Shown: positions 8,220 to 16,471 of the stretch, piece by piece | How the letters are laid out: each line of letters starts with the position of its first letter | How positions within the stretch are numbered: position 1 is the first letter of the stretch | From: Acidobacteria bacterium UBA7540 | GTDB taxonomy: Bacteria > Acidobacteriota > Terriglobia > UBA7540 | Assembly: GCA_002478145.1 (NCBI GenBank) | Contig: DLMI01000048.1 | Location: 26,060 to 61,235, forward strand | Direction of reading: 5' to 3' | Length of the DNA stretch: 35,176 bases | Made by a program: the position numbers and the translations under genes | Notes under the pieces: model-generated | What the model was told of the DNA's origin: nothing | Seen by the model: the letters and a program-made list of their open reading frames with translations, nothing else | Database searches by the model: none

Positions 8220-9704
8220 ATGCCGAGTATCTGGACAAAGAAGAGCATCGACGAGTTGAAAAAGGATGCGAGCGACTCTGAGCACGGCTTGCGGCGCACG
8301 CTGGGGCCGCTCGCCCTGATGTCTCTGGGTATCGGGGCGATTGTGGGCGCGGGGATTTTCGTGCTTAGCGGGGTTGCGGCCCAGCACACCGGTCCGGCGC
8401 TAGTGGGTTCAGTGATCCTCTCGGGCGTGGGTTGCGCTTTTGCGGGCCTGTGCTACGCGGAGTTCTCATCCATGATTCCGGTGGCTGGCAGCGCCTATAC
8501 TTACGCTTATGCGACAGTGGGGGAATTCCTGGCCTGGATCATTGGCTGGGACCTGATCCTCGAGTATGCCGTGGGGGCCACGACCGTCTCGATCGGATGG
8601 TCAGGTTACCTCGTTTCCTTCTTGCAGAAGACGCTTCATTGGCCTTTTCCCGCCGAACTGAGCAAGAGCCCGTGGGAGACTTTGAGGCTGGCGGACGGAA
8701 CGGTCGTTCATCCGATCTTTAACCTCCCCGCCGCTTTTATCGTTATCCTCATCACCACTTTGCTTATTATCGGGATACGTGAGTCCGCCAACTTCAACAG
8801 CCTTATTGTTATGGTCAAGGTTGGGGTGGTTTTGCTCTTCATTTTCTTCGGAGCGCTGTATGTCCATCGGGCCAACTGGCATCCGTTTCTCCCCGCAAAC
8901 CAGGGGACGTTCGGGGAATTTGGCCTTACCGGTGTGCTGCGTGGGGCGGGCATCATTTTCTTCGCTTACATCGGTTTTGACGCTGTATCCACGGCAGCCC
9001 AGGAGGCTCGCAATCCGGAAAGGGACATGCCGATTGGCATTCTTGGATCGCTGGCGATTTGCACGCTGCTCTACATTGCCGTGGTCCTGGTGCTCACGGG
9101 GATCACGCCTTTTCGCCAGCTCAACGTCCCGGATCCATTGGCGCTGGCGATAGATTCCACAGCGGCGCGTTGGTGGCTTTCGCCCATCGTGAAGATCGGT
9201 GCATTGCTGGGAACAACGGCCGTAATCCTGGTGATGATGCTGGGCCAGACACGCGTTTTCTATTCGATGGCTCACGATGGCTTGCTGCCAAGGCCATTCG
9301 GCAAGATCCACCCCCGGTTTCGTACCCCTTACATCAGCACAGCATTGACGGGAGTATGCGTCGCCTTGGCAGGGGGGCTCTTGCCCCTGAGAATTGTGGG
9401 CGAGTTGGTCAGCATTGGGACGCTGCTGGCTTTTGTCATTGTGTCGGGATCGGTGATGGGAATGCGCAGAATGCACCCCGAGATTCGCCGGCCTTTCCGC
9501 ACACCCTTCGTGTGGTTCGTCGGACCCATGGGGATGATTGTTTGCTTGGCACAAATGGCGGGACTTCCCGGCGACACTTGGTTGCGTTTGTTCATTTGGA
9601 TGGCGATTGGTCTTTGTGTTTACTTTGGTTACGGTCGCCGGCGCAGTGTCCTGCAAAACCGGGAAAGGCGGCGCGAGCTCGAGCAAGCTGCCGCGTCCAA
9701 GTAG
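8220..9704 (+). CDS. APC-family (CAT/YfnA-like) amino acid permease
   Basis: Second amino acid transporter, 494 residues, about 12 membrane helices. The N-terminus (LRRTLGPLALMSLGIGAIVG, then AGIFVLSG) is the hallmark of the cationic amino acid transporter/YfnA branch. Other family blocks are CYAEFSSMIPVAGSAYTYAY, GWDLILEY, FFAYIGFDAVSTAAQE and QTRVFYSMAHDGLLP. A strong Shine-Dalgarno sequence (AGGGGAG, 8208-8214) lies 5 bases before ATG 8220. It belongs to a different subfamily from the preceding permease, so the pair is not a recent tandem duplication. Substrate is unknown. Confidence 0.92.
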   Translation: MPSIWTKKSIDELKKDASDSEHGLRRTLGPLALMSLGIGAIVGAGIFVLSGVAAQHTGPALVGSVILSGVGCAFAGLCYAEFSSMIPVAGSAYTYAYATVGEFLAWIIGWDLILEYAVGATTVSIGWSGYLVSFLQKTLHWPFPAELSKSPWETLRLADGTVVHPIFNLPAAFIVILITTLLIIGIRESANFNSLIVMVKVGVVLLFIFFGALYVHRANWHPFLPANQGTFGEFGLTGVLRGAGIIFFAYIGFDAVSTAAQEARNPERDMPIGILGSLAICTLLYIAVVLVLTGITPFRQLNVPDPLALAIDSTAARWWLSPIVKIGALLGTTAVILVMMLGQTRVFYSMAHDGLLPRPFGKIHPRFRTPYISTALTGVCVALAGGLLPLRIVGELVSIGTLLAFVIVSGSVMGMRRMHPEIRRPFRTPFVWFVGPMGMIVCLAQMAGLPGDTWLRLFIWMAIGLCVYFGYGRRRSVLQNRERRRELEQAAASK

Positions 9705-9707
9705 TTC

Positions 9708-9781
9708 GTAGAGGCGGGCTTTAGCCCGGCAGTTTAGGTTTCAAAGGTTTGCCCGTCCCGCCTCGGCGGGACGGGCGCTAC
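9708..9781. repeat. REPIN-like GTAG...CTAC palindromic element
   Basis: A 74-base element starts with GTAG followed by a hairpin (GCGGGCTTTAGCCCG) and ends with a GC-rich hairpin (CGTCCCGCCTCGGCGGGACG) followed by CTAC. GTAG at the edge of an imperfect palindrome is a known hallmark of REP sequences mobilised by RAYT transposases, and two head-to-head REPs form a REPIN. Confidence 0.6.
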
Positions 9782-9803
9782 GAACAGCGCAGGGTTTCTG
9801 CTT

Positions 9804-11888
9804 ATGTTCACTGCGTTAGCCAAAGCTCTTCTTCGGGAATACCGCACGCACCGCATGGCGCGTTTCACCGTGTGGGTGTTGGCTTACGGGGCTGCCTTGT
9901 GGAGTGTGGATCGGCTCTCCAGCGGTGCTCCGGCAGCGCTTTGGGCTTTGTTCTGGCTCGCGGCTATACCCTGCGGCGTTTACTATCTGGGGCGGCTCGT
10001 GATATTCATCCGGCGCCGCTTGCTCTGGCGGCTCCGCCGGCGGCTGGTTGTTACTTATGTATTTATCGCTATTGTCCCCATCGTCTTGATTGTGTTTCTG
10101 GTGTGGCTGGGCATTTACATTGTTAGCGGTCAATTCGCTGCGTTTCTTGTCGCTTCGAACTTGGGCGAGCACTTCGATGAGCTACTGCAAGTTAATCGTG
10201 CTGTGGCTCACGAAGACCAACTGAATAGTACTTCCAGGGCGGCGGAGACGCTGGACGGGCTGCGGAACTTCTACGTCAAGGAGTTGCATCAGCACGCCGC
10301 AAGTTATCCGGGTCTGGAGATAACCCTTCGGGTTGGATCGCAAGTTCGAGCGTTTCGCTTGGACGGAACCAAAATCCAATCCCCTCTGACGATTCCCGCT
10401 TGGTTCAAGCAGGAGGAGTTCGCAGGGATTGTAATGGACAGGGGTCATCTCGCGTTGCGTTCCATCGAGCGCGGCCCTACGGCAGCGGGCAGTCTGGTTG
10501 CTATCCTGTCCCAACCCATCACGCCGGAACTGCTGGATATGGTGGGAGAGGGCATCGGACCGGTCGGGGTGGTAACGGGGCGGCCTGTGCAAACGGAATC
10601 GGGTCTGCCAAGCTCGAAACCACCCTTGGTTTTGAGCACCTCTGAGGGAGACTTCGCCCTCTCAGGGAGCATATACTCGAAGAATCTGAAGCTTCCGGAA
10701 CCTGTAAGTCGGTTTGACTTCATTGTGAGGGGGGCTTCGTCACTGGACCCGGTTTCCTGGGAGGGCGGGACGCAACAGAAGTTGACCGCGCCGGCATTCG
10801 TTTATGTCAGCTCGAGAGTCATAGCCCTGAGTCGACGCCCTCTTGAGACGCTGGGAGAGTTTTCCGAAGTCTATGTATTCGTGTTCAAAGCAATCGCCGT
10901 TGTCTTCCTCGTTATCGAAGGCGTCGCGCTCTTCATTGGAGTCCGCTTGACACGTTCGATCACTCATACGGTAGACAAGCTTTATAACGCTACGGAGCGA
11001 GTGAAGAAGGGTGATTTCTCGTATCGCATCCTGGTTCCTTCAAATGACCAGATCAGCGCGCTGGGGGAAGCCTTTGACAGCATGACAGCCTCGGTGGAGC
11101 GCCTGCTGCGGGAATCCGAGGAGAAACTTCGTCTTGAAAGCGAGCTCGAGATTGCGCGCGAGGTCCAGGCACAGTTGTTTCCCCGGTCTGCGCCGGAAGT
11201 TCCAGGCCTGGCGCTTTATGGAGTCTGCAAGGCGGCGCGCTCGGTCAGCGGCGATTATTACGACTTCCTCAAGCTGGGCGAAAACAGGGTTTGTTTGGTG
11301 CTCGGGGATGTCAGTGGGAAAGGGATTTCGGCAGCCCTGCTCATGGCAGCCATCCAGTCTGCTCTTCGCGCGCAGTTCTACGATGGCTTCGGGCCCACGA
11401 GCGGTTCTCACACATTGGCTCTTTCGACCGCAGCGGTGGTCAGCAGGCTGAATCTCCAATTTTATGAGAACACTCCCCGGGAAAAATATGTGACCTTCTT
11501 TTTTGGTGTGTACGACGCTTCAACCCGCACCTTGACATACACGAATGCAGGTCACCTGCCTCCTGTATTGCTCCGCCGCGGGAAGGTCGAGCGGCTTAGG
11601 GAGGGCGGTACGGTGGTCGGCCTTTTCTCTCCGCTTGCCTACGAGCAGGCGGAAATTCAAATTCAGCCGGGGGACCTGCTTCTGGCCTTCACCGATGGGA
11701 TTACTGAACCCGAGAACATTTACGGCGAGGAGTTCGGGGAAGACCGCATGCTGGAGGTGGTGCGCCGCGCCCGGAACGCTTCGCCCCAGATCCTTGTGGA
11801 AGAAATCTATCGCAGTGTGAGTGATTGGACCGGAAGCCCTGAACTCCAGGATGATATGACGCTGGTTGTCGCGAAGGCTTCGGAGTGA
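9804..11888 (+). CDS. Membrane HAMP-SpoIIE (RsbU-type PP2C) phosphatase
   Basis: Probable signalling phosphatase acting on an anti-anti-sigma factor (STAS-type) partner. The 694-residue protein has about three N-terminal hydrophobic segments (within residues 20-115), an extracytoplasmic-type region of about 240 residues, another membrane helix (about 355-380), a HAMP linker (VKKGDFSYRI, DQISALGEAFDSM), a short coiled coil (ESELEIAREVQAQLFP) and a C-terminal SpoIIE domain. That domain holds SGDYYDFLKL, LVLGDVSGKGISAALLMA, YTNAGHLPPVLL and LLAFTDGITEPEN, with the metal-binding Asp residues preserved. No anti-sigma or STAS partner is adjacent. ATG 9804 is the only sensible start. Confidence 0.92.
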   Translation: MFTALAKALLREYRTHRMARFTVWVLAYGAALWSVDRLSSGAPAALWALFWLAAIPCGVYYLGRLVIFIRRRLLWRLRRRLVVTYVFIAIVPIVLIVFLVWLGIYIVSGQFAAFLVASNLGEHFDELLQVNRAVAHEDQLNSTSRAAETLDGLRNFYVKELHQHAASYPGLEITLRVGSQVRAFRLDGTKIQSPLTIPAWFKQEEFAGIVMDRGHLALRSIERGPTAAGSLVAILSQPITPELLDMVGEGIGPVGVVTGRPVQTESGLPSSKPPLVLSTSEGDFALSGSIYSKNLKLPEPVSRFDFIVRGASSLDPVSWEGGTQQKLTAPAFVYVSSRVIALSRRPLETLGEFSEVYVFVFKAIAVVFLVIEGVALFIGVRLTRSITHTVDKLYNATERVKKGDFSYRILVPSNDQISALGEAFDSMTASVERLLRESEEKLRLESELEIAREVQAQLFPRSAPEVPGLALYGVCKAARSVSGDYYDFLKLGENRVCLVLGDVSGKGISAALLMAAIQSALRAQFYDGFGPTSGSHTLALSTAAVVSRLNLQFYENTPREKYVTFFFGVYDASTRTLTYTNAGHLPPVLLRRGKVERLREGGTVVGLFSPLAYEQAEIQIQPGDLLLAFTDGITEPENIYGEEFGEDRMLEVVRRARNASPQILVEEIYRSVSDWTGSPELQDDMTLVVAKASE

Positions 11889-11972
11889 GCCCGGGTCACG
11901 GCACATTGCCCAACCCGTGGAAGTTCGATAGACTGGGGCAGCTAGCCAAGAGCTCCGCGCCTGGCATCCGGA

Positions 11973-12030
11973 GTAGGGCCGGGGCTCGCCCCGGCCAAAG
12001 GCCGACCCCGCCTCGCGGGGTCGGCCCTAC
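11973..12030. repeat. REPIN-like GTAG...CTAC palindromic element
   Basis: A 58-base element begins GTAGGGCCGGGGC and ends GGTCGGCCCTAC, with inner hairpins (GGCCGGGGCTCGCCCCGGCC; CCCCGCCTCGCGGGG). It lies just upstream of the SDR gene. The open frame that runs through it is an artefact, which supports the TTG start at 12053. Confidence 0.65.
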
Positions 12031-12052
12031 CTTTGATTCAAGGAGTTGTAGG

Positions 12053-12796
12053 TTGTCTCTGCGGAACCGTGTGGCCTTGGTAACCGGCGCCTCGCGAGGC
12101 ATCGGGAGGGAGATTGCCTTCGCTTTGGGCCGGGCGGGGGTTCGTGTAGCCATCAGCTACCGAACTAATAAATTGGGCGCTCAAAAAGTTGTCGACGAAT
12201 TGCGCCGCGTGGGAGCCGAAGGGGTAGTTTTCCCGACTGACGTTACAAACTCCGCGCGCGTGGCGGAATTGATTGAGGCGATCGTCAACCGATTTGGGCA
12301 TCTGGATATTCTGGTCAACAGTGTGGGTGTGTTCGATTGGAAACCGGTTGTGGAGTCGACCCCAGAGGAATGGCACTCCGTGGTCGCCTCAAACCTCTTC
12401 AGTGTGTTTTACACGACCAAGTTTTCCGTGCCCGTAATGCGGCAGAAGCATTGGGGACGAATTATCAACCTGGGGGCTGTGGGAGCGGAGCGGGCCTTCG
12501 GACAAGCCAAGATCTCAGCCTACTCGGCAGCCAAAGCTGGGCTGGTGGCCTTTTCGCGCTCCGTGGCGCTGGAAGAGGCACGCAACGGAATTACCGTGAA
12601 CGTTGTAAACCCGCCGGTAATCGACGAAAAGGCATTATCCCTGGAGGAAGCAGAGAAGTTGATAGACGCCAGGTTCCCGGTGGGCCGTCCCGCCACCGGC
12701 CGCGACATCGCGGAGGCTGTCAAGTTCTTCGCTTCCGAGGAAGCCTCCTTCATTACCGGTCAGGTTCTTAGCGTGAGCGGTGGCTGGATGCTTTAG
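12053..12796 (+). CDS. FabG-like short-chain dehydrogenase/reductase
   Basis: NAD(P)-dependent oxidoreductase of 247 residues. The cofactor motif is VTGASRGIGREIA near the N-terminus, NSVG replaces the usual NNAG, and the catalytic Tyr-x3-Lys is AYSAAK. The C-terminus (ITGQVLSVSGG) is typical. I chose TTG 12053 because AAGGAG (12040-12045) sits 7 bases upstream and the longer frame runs through a palindromic repeat. The usual catalytic Ser ahead of the Tyr seems absent: the segment is NLGAVGAERAFG, where FabG has a Gly-Ser. Sequence alone does not show whether it is a true 3-ketoacyl-ACP reductase or another SDR. Confidence 0.85.
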   Translation: MSLRNRVALVTGASRGIGREIAFALGRAGVRVAISYRTNKLGAQKVVDELRRVGAEGVVFPTDVTNSARVAELIEAIVNRFGHLDILVNSVGVFDWKPVVESTPEEWHSVVASNLFSVFYTTKFSVPVMRQKHWGRIINLGAVGAERAFGQAKISAYSAAKAGLVAFSRSVALEEARNGITVNVVNPPVIDEKALSLEEAEKLIDARFPVGRPATGRDIAEAVKFFASEEASFITGQVLSVSGGWML

Positions 12797-13102
12797 GGGC
12801 TGTCCGTGGTCCGTGGTTGATTGCAAGCCGGACGGCACGACGCGGCCGGTGGCTGCGACCAAGACGAGATTCTCAGTGTCCTCTGTACCTTTCAAGCTAT
12901 AACACAGAGAACACGGAGGATCTCAGTGGTCTCTGTGTTGAGGCTCCTCTGATCAAGGAGCACACAGAGAAATGTTCGCGGCCTGAGAGGGAAATGAGAA
13001 TTAGTGCTCCAGGGGGCCGAAAGGGGGCAACGGACCCGCTGCGGCGGGACGACTGACGACTGAGAACTGATAACTGAAAACTGACAACAATAGTTTCTTA
13101 CG
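12797..13102. repeat. Gene-free gap with small repeats
   Basis: No gene is visible. The gap holds two copies of GTCCGTG (12802-12815), a 10-bp perfect inverted repeat AACACAGAGA/TCTCTGTGTT (12901-12910 and 12930-12939) and a five-unit heptamer array (GACTGAC, GACTGAG, AACTGAT, AACTGAA, AACTGAC; 13051-13085) ending shortly before nnr. Confidence 0.6.
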
Positions 13103-14683
13103 ATGAAAATCCTTACTGCTGCACAGATGCAACGCATCGACCGGCTGACCACCGAGCGCTACGCTGTTCCGAGCCTAACGCTAATGGAAAACGCCGGACG
13201 AGGTGTGGTGGAGTATCTTGAGGAGCGCTTTGCCCCACTGGAGCAGCAACGGATCGTCATTCTGTGCGGGCAGGGAAATAACGGCGGCGACGGCCTCGTG
13301 GTGGCCCGATTGCTGCGCGATAAAGGGCTGAAGCCAAGGGTGGTCCTGTTCGCGGACCCCCAGAAGGTGCAAGGCGACGCGGCCGTCAACCTCGAGCGGC
13401 TGGCGATTTCGGCGATGCCCGAGGTCGTCGAAAGTCCCGAAGCTTGGCAACGCATCAAGCTGAGCCTGAAAGGCACGACGTTGTTGGTTGACGCGCTTCT
13501 GGGAACGGGGCTCTCCAAGCCGCTGGGAGGCCTGCTCCTGGAAGTAGTTCGCGAGGTCAACACGGAATTGGCCGCCGCGCAGGTGGTGGCGGTGGATTTG
13601 CCTTCCGGCATCTCAGCCGACACGGGGGAGTTGATCGGCGAGCACATGCGTGCCGGCTTTTCCGTCACCTTCACCGCGCCGAAAATTGCACATGTCTTTC
13701 CACCGGCGTGTGAACGTGTAGGGGAATGGGTCCTCGGGCAAATTGGAACACCGCCCGAGGCACTCGAAAGCGATTCGGAACTCTTCTTGAGCTTGGCCTG
13801 CCGCGAAGACTTTGCCTGGATCGCGCGGCCTCGAAAGCCCGGCGCTCACAAAGGCAATTTTGGCCACGTCCTGATTCTGGCCGGGTCGGTAGGGAAGACC
13901 GGGGCAGCCGCGCTGGCTGCCATGGCCGCTTTGCGGGCTGGGGCGGGGCTTGTGACCGTGGCCACCGCCGCAAGCGCTTTGCCCATTGTCGCGTCGCTGG
14001 GAATGGAATACATGACGGAGCCGCTTCCGGAAACAGAGGCGGGCACGATTGCGCTGCGCGCGCTCGAGCAGGGGCGGTTGGACAAGTTGCTGGAAGGTAA
14101 GTCCGTTCTGGCCCTCGGTCCGGGGATGGGCAGTGTCCCCGAAACGGCGGAATTGGTCCGCACCCTGGTAAACCGTCGTCGCATCCCCGTAGTCTTGGAC
14201 GCCGATGGTTTGAACGCCTTCGCGGGCTGCATGCATACCTTCCACACCGGGGGTGATTTACCGGACGCTGTATTGACGCCCCACCCCGGCGAAATGAGCC
14301 GCCTTGCGGGCTTAAGAACTACGGAAATCCAAGCGCACCGTGTCGAGAGCGCGCGTGAGTTCGCCCAGAAGCACCAGGTGAACCTCGTGTTGAAGGGCTT
14401 TCGCACCCTTACGGCCGCGCCTGACGGGACGGTTTGGGTGAACCCGACGGGCAATCCCGGGATGGCCACCGGTGGGACAGGTGACGTTCTAACGGGCCTG
14501 ATTGCGGGGCTTGTGGCACAATATCATGATCGGCCGATGAGCGAGGTTGCAGCGGCGGCCGTATACCTGCACGGCTTGGCGGGAGACTTGGTGGCGAAAG
14601 AACTGGGGCAGGCTTCACTTATCGCAGGTGATTTGCTCGGTGCGTTGCCGCGGGCGTACAGGGCAGTGACGAGTGATGAGTGA
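13103..14683 (+). CDS. nnr: Bifunctional NAD(P)HX epimerase/dehydratase
   Basis: Repairs hydrated NADH and NADPH. The 526-residue fusion has an N-terminal YjeF epimerase domain (about 1-215: LTAAQMQRID, ENAGRGV, CGQGNNGGDGLVVAR) and a C-terminal ADP/ATP-dependent dehydratase domain (about 235-520: GHVLILAGSVGKTGAA, LGPGMGS, VLDADGLNAF, LTPHPGEMSRL, VLKGFRTL, NPGMATGGTGDVLTGLIAG). Both active domains look complete. The last residues (AVTSDE) are encoded by a heptamer repeat, so the C-terminus has drifted into intergenic repeat. tsaE follows, as is common in bacteria, although here a repeat-filled gap of about 140 bases separates them. Confidence 0.95.
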   Translation: MKILTAAQMQRIDRLTTERYAVPSLTLMENAGRGVVEYLEERFAPLEQQRIVILCGQGNNGGDGLVVARLLRDKGLKPRVVLFADPQKVQGDAAVNLERLAISAMPEVVESPEAWQRIKLSLKGTTLLVDALLGTGLSKPLGGLLLEVVREVNTELAAAQVVAVDLPSGISADTGELIGEHMRAGFSVTFTAPKIAHVFPPACERVGEWVLGQIGTPPEALESDSELFLSLACREDFAWIARPRKPGAHKGNFGHVLILAGSVGKTGAAALAAMAALRAGAGLVTVATAASALPIVASLGMEYMTEPLPETEAGTIALRALEQGRLDKLLEGKSVLALGPGMGSVPETAELVRTLVNRRRIPVVLDADGLNAFAGCMHTFHTGGDLPDAVLTPHPGEMSRLAGLRTTEIQAHRVESAREFAQKHQVNLVLKGFRTLTAAPDGTVWVNPTGNPGMATGGTGDVLTGLIAGLVAQYHDRPMSEVAAAAVYLHGLAGDLVAKELGQASLIAGDLLGALPRAYRAVTSDE

Positions 14684-14811
14684 CAAGTGACAAGCCACCA
14701 ACCCACCTCAACTGCTTTTGCTTTTCACTTGTAGGAAGTAACGAGTAACGAGCCAACAACCAACGCTCGCGAATTGTTCTTGCTCGTCACTTGTCACTCA
14801 TCACTCGTCAC
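14666..14811. repeat. Inverted heptamer arrays flanking the nnr-tsaE gap
   Basis: Bases 14666-14693 read GTGACGA, GTGATGA, GTGACAA, GTGACAA. Bases 14786-14811 are the exact reverse complement of 14666-14691, giving a 26-bp perfect inverted repeat. Between them lies another small array (AGTAACG twice, AGCCAAC, AACCAAC; 14737-14764). Confidence 0.75.
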
Positions 14812-14824
14812 TAAGGTTCGGTCA

Positions 14825-15274
14825 ATGCTACTCCCTGCGAGAGCTCTTGCCCAACGGGTCACCCATTCGCCCGAGGAGACAGTGAATTTCGGACGCGAGT
14901 TGGCTAAGGAAGTCCAGCCACCTTGCATGGTATTGTTGGAAGGAGAATTGGGAAGCGGCAAGACGACGCTGGCGAAGGGGATCTTGGCCAGCCTGGCTTC
15001 CATCCCTGAGGAAGAAGTGACAAGCCCCTCATTCACGCTGGTGCATGAGTACGGTCCTGAAGGCAAGATTTACCACGTGGACCTTTACCGCATTGAGGGG
15101 GGGCGTGACCTGGCTACGCTGGGGCTGGACGATTTGCAGGGCCCGGACACGACAGTCCTCATTGAGTGGGGGGAGAAGTTCGGTGAGGATATTCCGCGAC
15201 CCTGCATCCGAATCCGCTTGGAACACCTGGGGCGCGATGAACGTCGAATCACGGTCGAGCGCCTGGAAGGGTAG
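14825..15274 (+). CDS. tsaE: tRNA N6-threonylcarbamoyladenosine synthesis ATPase TsaE
   Basis: P-loop ATPase that works with TsaB and TsaD to make t6A37 in ANN-decoding tRNAs. The 149-residue length matches the family. Walker A is LEGELGSGKTTLAKG; SPSFTLVHEY, YHVDLYRIE and LIEWGEKF are further family blocks. I chose ATG 14825 because the longer frame from 14774 is translated heptamer repeat. tsaB and tsaD are not in the window. Confidence 0.92.
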   Translation: MLLPARALAQRVTHSPEETVNFGRELAKEVQPPCMVLLEGELGSGKTTLAKGILASLASIPEEEVTSPSFTLVHEYGPEGKIYHVDLYRIEGGRDLATLGLDDLQGPDTTVLIEWGEKFGEDIPRPCIRIRLEHLGRDERRITVERLEG

Positions 15275-15317
15275 CCCGCGTCTCGCACCACGCTCTGCCG
15301 TTTTGAGTCGGGCGACC

Positions 15318-15472
15318 GGAAGGGCGGGGTTTTAACCCCGCCGCAAGCCAGCTCCGAATCTTCTGTACGTCTCGCGCCCCGCGCAGTCCCGCGCCTGCGG
15401 CACTGCGCGGGGCGCGAGATAGGGAAATAATCACAGGCGTTGGTAACGGCGGGGTTAAAACCCCGCCCTTCC
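15318..15472. repeat. Nested palindromic element between tsaE and fabI-like gene
   Basis: The outer ends GGAAGGGCGGGG (15318-15329) and CCCCGCCCTTCC (15461-15472) are perfect inverted repeats, each also forming its own small hairpin. In the centre lies an 18-bp perfect stem (15370-15387 with 15402-15419) with a 14-base loop. No gene is visible in 15275-15529. Confidence 0.65.
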
Positions 15473-15529
15473 CCGTTCGTGATGAGAAATTCCAGTTAAG
15501 GGCAATCTCAGTAACGGAGAAAAACAAAT

Positions 15530-16336
15530 ATGACGGAAACAGGACCCACGCCCTGGGGGCTGATTGTCGGTTCATCGAGCGGTTTCGGCGCTGCTACAAG
15601 CCTCGAGCTCGCGCGCGCCGGGCTGAACATTTTCGGTGTGCATTTTGATCGGCGCTCCAATATGCCTCAGGTTGAGCAGGTTATGGAGAGCATTCGGGAC
15701 GCTGGCCGGGACGTCCTGTTCTTCAATATAAATGCTGCGGACCCTGCCAAGCGCACGGAAGCTTTGAACCGGATGCAAGAATACTGGAGCAAGAAAGGCG
15801 GCGGCAACTTCATCAAAGTCTTTCTTCATTCCGTCGCCTTCGGGTCGCTGAAAGCCTACCTCGCGGATTCTCCCGAAGATGAAATGACCCAGATGCAAAT
15901 GGACATGACGGTGGATGTCATGGGGAACAATCTTGTCTACTGGGTCCAGGATATGTTTCGCCGGAAGATGCTGGGGCGCGGCAGCCGCATTTACGCCATG
16001 ACGAGCGCGGGCGGGCACAGCGTGATTCCGAGTTATGGCCCTGTCTCAGCGGCCAAGGCGGTCCTCGAGTCCCACATCCGCCAACTGGCCTACGAACTGA
16101 TGCCTCACGGTATCACCGCCAACGCCATCCAGGCGGGCGTGACTCTTACCCCTGGTTCGAGCAAGATCCCTGGAATCGATAAGCTGGCAGAGTTTGCCCG
16201 AATGCGGAACCCTGGAGGGCGCCTGACTACACCCGAAGATGTGGCCTCCGCCATCGTCGCCTTGATGGACGACCGCACCCATTGGATTACGGGTAATGTC
16301 ATCCGTGTAGATGGCGGCGAGGATATTGTGACCTGA
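15530..16336 (+). CDS. Enoyl-ACP reductase of the SDR type (FabI/FabL-like)
   Basis: Probable NAD(P)H-dependent enoyl-acyl carrier protein reductase, the last step of the fatty acid elongation cycle. The 268-residue protein has an SDR cofactor loop VGSSSGFGAA at the N-terminus, LHSVAFGS (compare the FabI-type IHSIAF), and the active site YGPVSAAK, a Tyr-x6-Lys spacing that marks enoyl-ACP reductases rather than the Tyr-x3-Lys of ordinary SDRs. The end TGNVIRVDGGEDI is standard. GGAG about 12 bases before ATG 15530 may serve as its ribosome site. I cannot separate FabI from FabL by reading alone. Confidence 0.8.
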   Translation: MTETGPTPWGLIVGSSSGFGAATSLELARAGLNIFGVHFDRRSNMPQVEQVMESIRDAGRDVLFFNINAADPAKRTEALNRMQEYWSKKGGGNFIKVFLHSVAFGSLKAYLADSPEDEMTQMQMDMTVDVMGNNLVYWVQDMFRRKMLGRGSRIYAMTSAGGHSVIPSYGPVSAAKAVLESHIRQLAYELMPHGITANAIQAGVTLTPGSSKIPGIDKLAEFARMRNPGGRLTTPEDVASAIVALMDDRTHWITGNVIRVDGGEDIVT

Positions 16337-16374
16337 TAATGACAGCCGTGCATCGGATAGCAGGTCAGTTCGAT

Positions 16375-16422
16375 GTAGAGGCGGCTTTACGCCGCCATTT
16401 GGCGAGGTGAACTCGCCGCTAC
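16375..16422. repeat. REPIN-like GTAG...CTAC palindromic element
   Basis: A 48-base element starts GTAGAGGCGGCTTTACGCCGCC and ends GGCGAGGTGAACTCGCCGCTAC, giving two hairpins in opposite orientation bounded by GTAG and CTAC. It lies between the enoyl reductase and ispH. Confidence 0.6.
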
Positions 16423-16442
16423 AACTACCATGCGTGGCGCTT

Positions 16443-16471
16443 TTGACGCGCTATAGGGAATCTGCTAGCAT
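16443..16471 (+). promoter_or_regulatory. Candidate promoter of ispH
   Basis: TTGACG (16443-16448) and TAGCAT (16466-16471) are separated by exactly 17 bases and lie about 50 bases before the chosen ispH start. They resemble a sigma-70-type -35/-10 pair. Confidence 0.45.

Noticed and set aside
8601..9686. 361-codon minus-strand frame opposite the second permease
   Set aside because: Shadow of a clear permease gene; composition is rich in Gln, His and Arg with no domain.
6461..9704. The two permease genes as a tandem duplication
   Set aside because: They belong to different APC branches and differ in all signature blocks.
11885..12052. N-terminal extension of the FabG-like SDR
   Set aside because: The extension translates a GTAG...CTAC palindrome and overlaps the previous stop; a good ribosome site favours TTG 12053.
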